Below, in pieces: positions 7,626-10,334 of a stretch of 10,334 nucleotides of DNA. The translations under genes and the position numbers were made by a program. Source of the stretch: Caldimonas sp. (GTDB lineage Bacteria; Pseudomonadota; Gammaproteobacteria; Burkholderiales; Burkholderiaceae_C). Position 1 is the stretch's first letter, and every line of letters starts with the position of its first letter. The notes under the pieces are model-generated. The model ran no database searches. It was given only the letters and a program-made list of their open reading frames with translations, and had not been told where the DNA came from. The DNA is taken from NCBI GenBank assembly GCA_030150305.1, contig JASLGD010000375.1, positions 1 to 10,334 on the forward strand, written 5' to 3'.

Positions 7626-9896
7626 TCAGCGACGGCGCGCCGAGCGCACGCCAGACACGCGACGCACCTGCACCAGCGCCGCAGCCAGCCGAGTCGCATC
7701 GGGCACCTCGACCGTGAACGTCATGAACGCGGTGCCGCCGCCGCCGTCGCGGACCGACTGCGAGCGCACGCCGGTGACGTTGATCTTCTCCTTCGCCAGC
7801 ACCTCGGAGACGTCGCGCAGCAGACCGGGCCGGTCGCTCGCCTCGACGCTGACATCGAGCGGATAGAGCGCGGGATGCGCCGCGTCGGCGGCGCCCCAGG
7901 CGACGTCGATGACGCGCTCGCGCGATCGCCCGACGAGCTCGCGCAGGTTGCTGCAACCGGCGCGGTGCACCGCGACGCCCTTGCCGCGCGTCACGTAGCC
8001 GACGATCGCGTCGGGGGGCGCGGGACGGCAGCAGCGCGCGAGCGACGTCAGCAGCGAGCCGACGCCGACGACGAGGACGCCGCCGTCGCCGCCCGAGCGC
8101 GAGCGCTTGAGCTGCACCTCGTCGACGTCGCTCCTCGTCGGCGGCGCGGGCCGCAGCAGCGCCTCGATGCTGCGCAGCGAAAGCTCGTCCTTGCCGACGA
8201 CCTCGTACAGCGCGTCGGCGTCGCGCAGGCCGAGCTGCGCCGCGAGGTCGGCGTGCTTGAGCGCGGTCTTGCCCTCGCGCTGCAGGAGCTTTTCGACCGC
8301 CTCGCGGCCGCGCGCGATCGTCGCGGCGAGCGTCTGCGCGTTGAACCACGCCCGCACCTTGGCGCGCGACCGCGGGCTCTGCAGATAGCCGAGCTCGGCG
8401 TTGAGCCAGTCGAGCGACGGGCCGCCGGTCTTGGCGGCGCTGATCTCGACCACCTGCCCGCTCTTCAGCGCGGTGTTGAGCGGAACGATCGCGCCGTCGA
8501 CCTTGGCGCCGCGGCAGCGGTGGCCGAGCTGCGTGTGCACCGCGTACGCGAAGTCGATCGGCGTCGCCCCCGCTGTCAGCTCGACGAGCGCGGCCTGCGG
8601 CGTGAAGACATAGATGCGATCGTCGAAGCGGACGCGCGCGTCCGCGGGCGGCGTGGCAACGGCGTCGGCGTCACGGTCGCGGTCGCCGCTCGCATCGTCA
8701 CCGTCGTCGCTCGCGAGGTCGCGCTGCCACGCCAGCAGCTGGCGCAGGACGACGAGCCGCGCCTGCGCGACCTTGGCCTCGAACGCGCCCGCGGCGGTCG
8801 GCGCGGCACGCGCTGCGTCGGATTCCTTGTACGCCCAGTGCGCCGAGAGCCCGACCTCGGCGTGCTCGTGCATTTCCTCGGTGCGGATCTGGATCTCGAC
8901 CGCGCTGCCGTCGTCGGCCTCGACGACGGTGTGCAGCGACCGGTAGCCGTTCGCCTTCGGCCGCGCGATGTAGTCGTCGAGCTCGCCGGCGATCGCGCGG
9001 TAGCGCTCGTGGACGCGGCCGAGCACGGCGTAGCAGTCGGCGACGTCGGCGGCGATGACGCGCAGCGCGACGACGTCGAGCACCTGCGCGAAGCCGAGGC
9101 CTTTCCTCTTCATCTTCTTCCAGATGCTGTAGAGATGCTTCGGCCGGCCCTGCACGGTGACGCGCAGGCCGTGCGCGGCGAGATCGTCGGCGAGGCTGGC
9201 ACGCATCGCCGCGACGCGCGCCTCGCGGTCGGCGCGCCGCTCGTCGAGCAGCTTCGCGATCGTGCGGTACTGCTCGGGGTCGAGGAAGCGGAATGCGAGG
9301 TCCTCGAGCTCCCACTTGATCTGCCAGATGCCGAGCCGGTTGGCGAGCGGCGCGAACACCTGCATCGCCTCGGCGGCGAGCTCTTCCGGGCAAGGCCGCT
9401 TGGTCGCGGCGAAGAAGCGCAGCGTCTGCAGACGCGAGGCGAGGCGCAGCAGGACGACGCGCAGGTCCTCGGAGAACGCGAGCAGCATCTTGCGCACGCG
9501 CTCGACCTGCTGCGCGCGGCCGGCGGCGTCGAGCCGCGCGCCCTGCGCGGTGCGCTGCAGGTCGCCGAGCTTTCTCGCGTGCGCGACGAGCGCGGCCTGC
9601 GACTCGCCGAACAGCGGCGTCAGCACCGCGTCGGGCTCGCCGAGCTCGTCGGCGGCGTAAACGAGGTACGCAGCCGCGGCGAGCGCAGGCGAGGCGCCGA
9701 TCGCGGCGAGGATCGCCGCGGTGCCGTCGGCGTGCGCGAGGACGCCCTCGCCGGTCGGCAGCTCGCGGCCGATCACGAGCGGCGCGGCGAACGCGCGCGC
9801 GCGCTTGACGTCGTCGGCGACGCTCGCGGCGTCGCTCGGGTCGAGCAGGCGAACGATCGGCGCCTGCGCGTCGGCTGGCGCCGCGGCCGTCTTCAC
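7626..9896 (-). CDS. relA: GTP pyrophosphokinase RelA, (p)ppGpp synthetase
   Basis: Ribosome-associated stringent-response enzyme that makes (p)ppGpp from ATP and GTP/GDP during amino-acid starvation. It has 756 residues, close to E. coli RelA (744). In order: a degenerate HD region at about 20-150, with LVYAADE at 78-84 where an active hydrolase has HDxxED; a synthetase domain with GRPKHLYSIWKK (250-261), the RelA-type acidic ELDD motif (305-308), GYRSLHTV from 317 and EIQIRT (334-339); TGS from RIYVFTP (427); a zinc-finger-like region with C622, C623, H644 and C648; and an ACT domain from about 681. The degenerate HD and the ELDD motif mark it as monofunctional RelA rather than SpoT/Rel. 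An acidic linker (about 394-420) before TGS is some 15 residues longer than I recall in E. coli. The start is GTG 9896: upstream codons in frame are shadow sequence inside the hydrolase gene, and no other in-frame start lies near. It sits 19 bases after the hydrolase stop, suggesting co-transcription. Confidence 0.96.
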   Translation of the reverse strand: MKTAAAPADAQAPIVRLLDPSDAASVADDVKRARAFAAPLVIGRELPTGEGVLAHADGTAAILAAIGASPALAAAAYLVYAADELGEPDAVLTPLFGESQAALVAHARKLGDLQRTAQGARLDAAGRAQQVERVRKMLLAFSEDLRVVLLRLASRLQTLRFFAATKRPCPEELAAEAMQVFAPLANRLGIWQIKWELEDLAFRFLDPEQYRTIAKLLDERRADREARVAAMRASLADDLAAHGLRVTVQGRPKHLYSIWKKMKRKGLGFAQVLDVVALRVIAADVADCYAVLGRVHERYRAIAGELDDYIARPKANGYRSLHTVVEADDGSAVEIQIRTEEMHEHAEVGLSAHWAYKESDAARAAPTAAGAFEAKVAQARLVVLRQLLAWQRDLASDDGDDASGDRDRDADAVATPPADARVRFDDRIYVFTPQAALVELTAGATPIDFAYAVHTQLGHRCRGAKVDGAIVPLNTALKSGQVVEISAAKTGGPSLDWLNAELGYLQSPRSRAKVRAWFNAQTLAATIARGREAVEKLLQREGKTALKHADLAAQLGLRDADALYEVVGKDELSLRSIEALLRPAPPTRSDVDEVQLKRSRSGGDGGVLVVGVGSLLTSLARCCRPAPPDAIVGYVTRGKGVAVHRAGCSNLRELVGRSRERVIDVAWGAADAAHPALYPLDVSVEASDRPGLLRDVSEVLAKEKINVTGVRSQSVRDGGGGTAFMTFTVEVPDATRLAAALVQVRRVSGVRSARRR

Positions 9897-9915
9897 GGTG
9901 CTGCCGGCGCGCGCA

Positions 9916-10334
9916 TCACGCGCCGCCGAGCAGGAACTCGCGCACCGCCGCGACCTGGTCGGCGGCGACGATCGTCGGCGCGTGGCCGACGCCGGCGAAT
10001 TCGTGGACGCGCGCGCGCGGGCCGCGCGACGCCATTGCGGCGGCGGTCTCGCGCGACAGGACGTCGGACTCGGCACCGCGCAACACGAGCGTCGGACAGC
10101 GGATGCGGTCGTACGCCGCCCAGAGCGCGGCCTCGCCGGCCGCGGCGATCTCCGGCGTGATCGCGCGCAGCGCGGCGCCGATCGCCGGGTCGTAATGCAG
10201 GCGGAAGCGATCGCCGTCGCGGCGCAGCATCGGTCGCGTCAGCGCCAGCCACTCGGCGCGCGTGTGCGGGCCGAAGCCCTGCGAGATCGTCAGCAGGTAG
10301 TCGGCCGCCTCGTCCTCGCTCGCCCACGTCATGG
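9916..10334 (-). CDS. alpha/beta hydrolase, C-terminal part (cut by window edge)
   Basis: The right window edge truncates this gene, so the true start is not visible. The ATG at 10332 is probably internal. The 138 residues seen are the last half of an alpha/beta-hydrolase-fold protein. They include the strand CPTLVLRG followed by AESD with the likely catalytic Asp (90 from that Met), and FAGVGHAPTI with the catalytic His (117). The nucleophile elbow (GxSxG) must lie outside the window, so the triad cannot be confirmed. The substrate is unknown; esterase-like activity is the default guess. Its TGA stop overlaps an ATG (TGATG) and ends 19 bases ahead of relA, so it is probably co-transcribed with relA. 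Confidence 0.85.
   Translation of the reverse strand, partial: MTWASEDEAADYLLTISQGFGPHTRAEWLALTRPMLRRDGDRFRLHYDPAIGAALRAITPEIAAAGEAALWAAYDRIRCPTLVLRGAESDVLSRETAAAMASRGPRARVHEFAGVGHAPTIVAADQVAAVREFLLGGA

Noticed and set aside
9897..10076. Upstream extension of the relA frame to ATG 10076
   Set aside because: The extra 60 residues are Arg/Ser/Pro-rich shadow sequence inside the hydrolase gene. Real RelA-like sequence starts after GTG 9896.
7617..10160. Plus-strand open frame of 847 codons opposite relA
   Set aside because: Its translation is a low-complexity Arg/Ala/Asp/Val-rich shadow caused by the GC-rich codon use of relA. The minus strand carries a full RelA domain set, so the plus-strand frame is not a gene.

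Overview
The window looks like chromosomal DNA from a high-GC proteobacterium, probably a betaproteobacterium of Burkholderiales type. The RelA is strongly of the gamma/betaproteobacterial monofunctional kind. The GC content is high throughout, and long meaningless open frames occur opposite the real genes. The genus is not determinable from what I can see. Every gene I support is on the minus strand, so transcription runs from the right edge to the left.

Right block (about 7,430-10,334): the C-terminal part of an alpha/beta hydrolase (cut by the window edge), then relA (ppGpp synthetase, GTG start), then tRNA-Val(GAC) with encoded CCA and a clear intrinsic terminator. This looks like ordinary core chromosome and is visibly richer in GC than the rest.

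Middle gap (about 6,859-7,432): roughly 570 bases without a convincing gene. It holds an imperfect 15-bp inverted repeat, a diverged copy of a short intergenic repeat, and two 9-bp direct repeats spaced one helical turn apart just beyond the tRNA terminator. With the composition change, these make the tRNA-Val 3' end a candidate integration boundary. No integrase or second attachment site is visible.

Left block (119-6,847): a nitronate monooxygenase-family flavoprotein; a predicted lipoprotein amidohydrolase (metal-dependent, imidazolonepropionase/prolidase-like) broken by a perfect 47-bp tandem duplication; and a large SAM-cyclase-ATPase-TPR signalling protein. The three are separated by gaps of about 120-235 bases and need not form one operon. 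The first 118 bases hold no assignable gene and may include the end of an insertion sequence.

I do not see a clear undescribed multi-gene system. The best leads are the duplication that breaks the amidohydrolase, the stop/start relay between the hydrolase and relA, the cyclase's unusual substrate-specifying residues, and the possible island junction at tRNA-Val.
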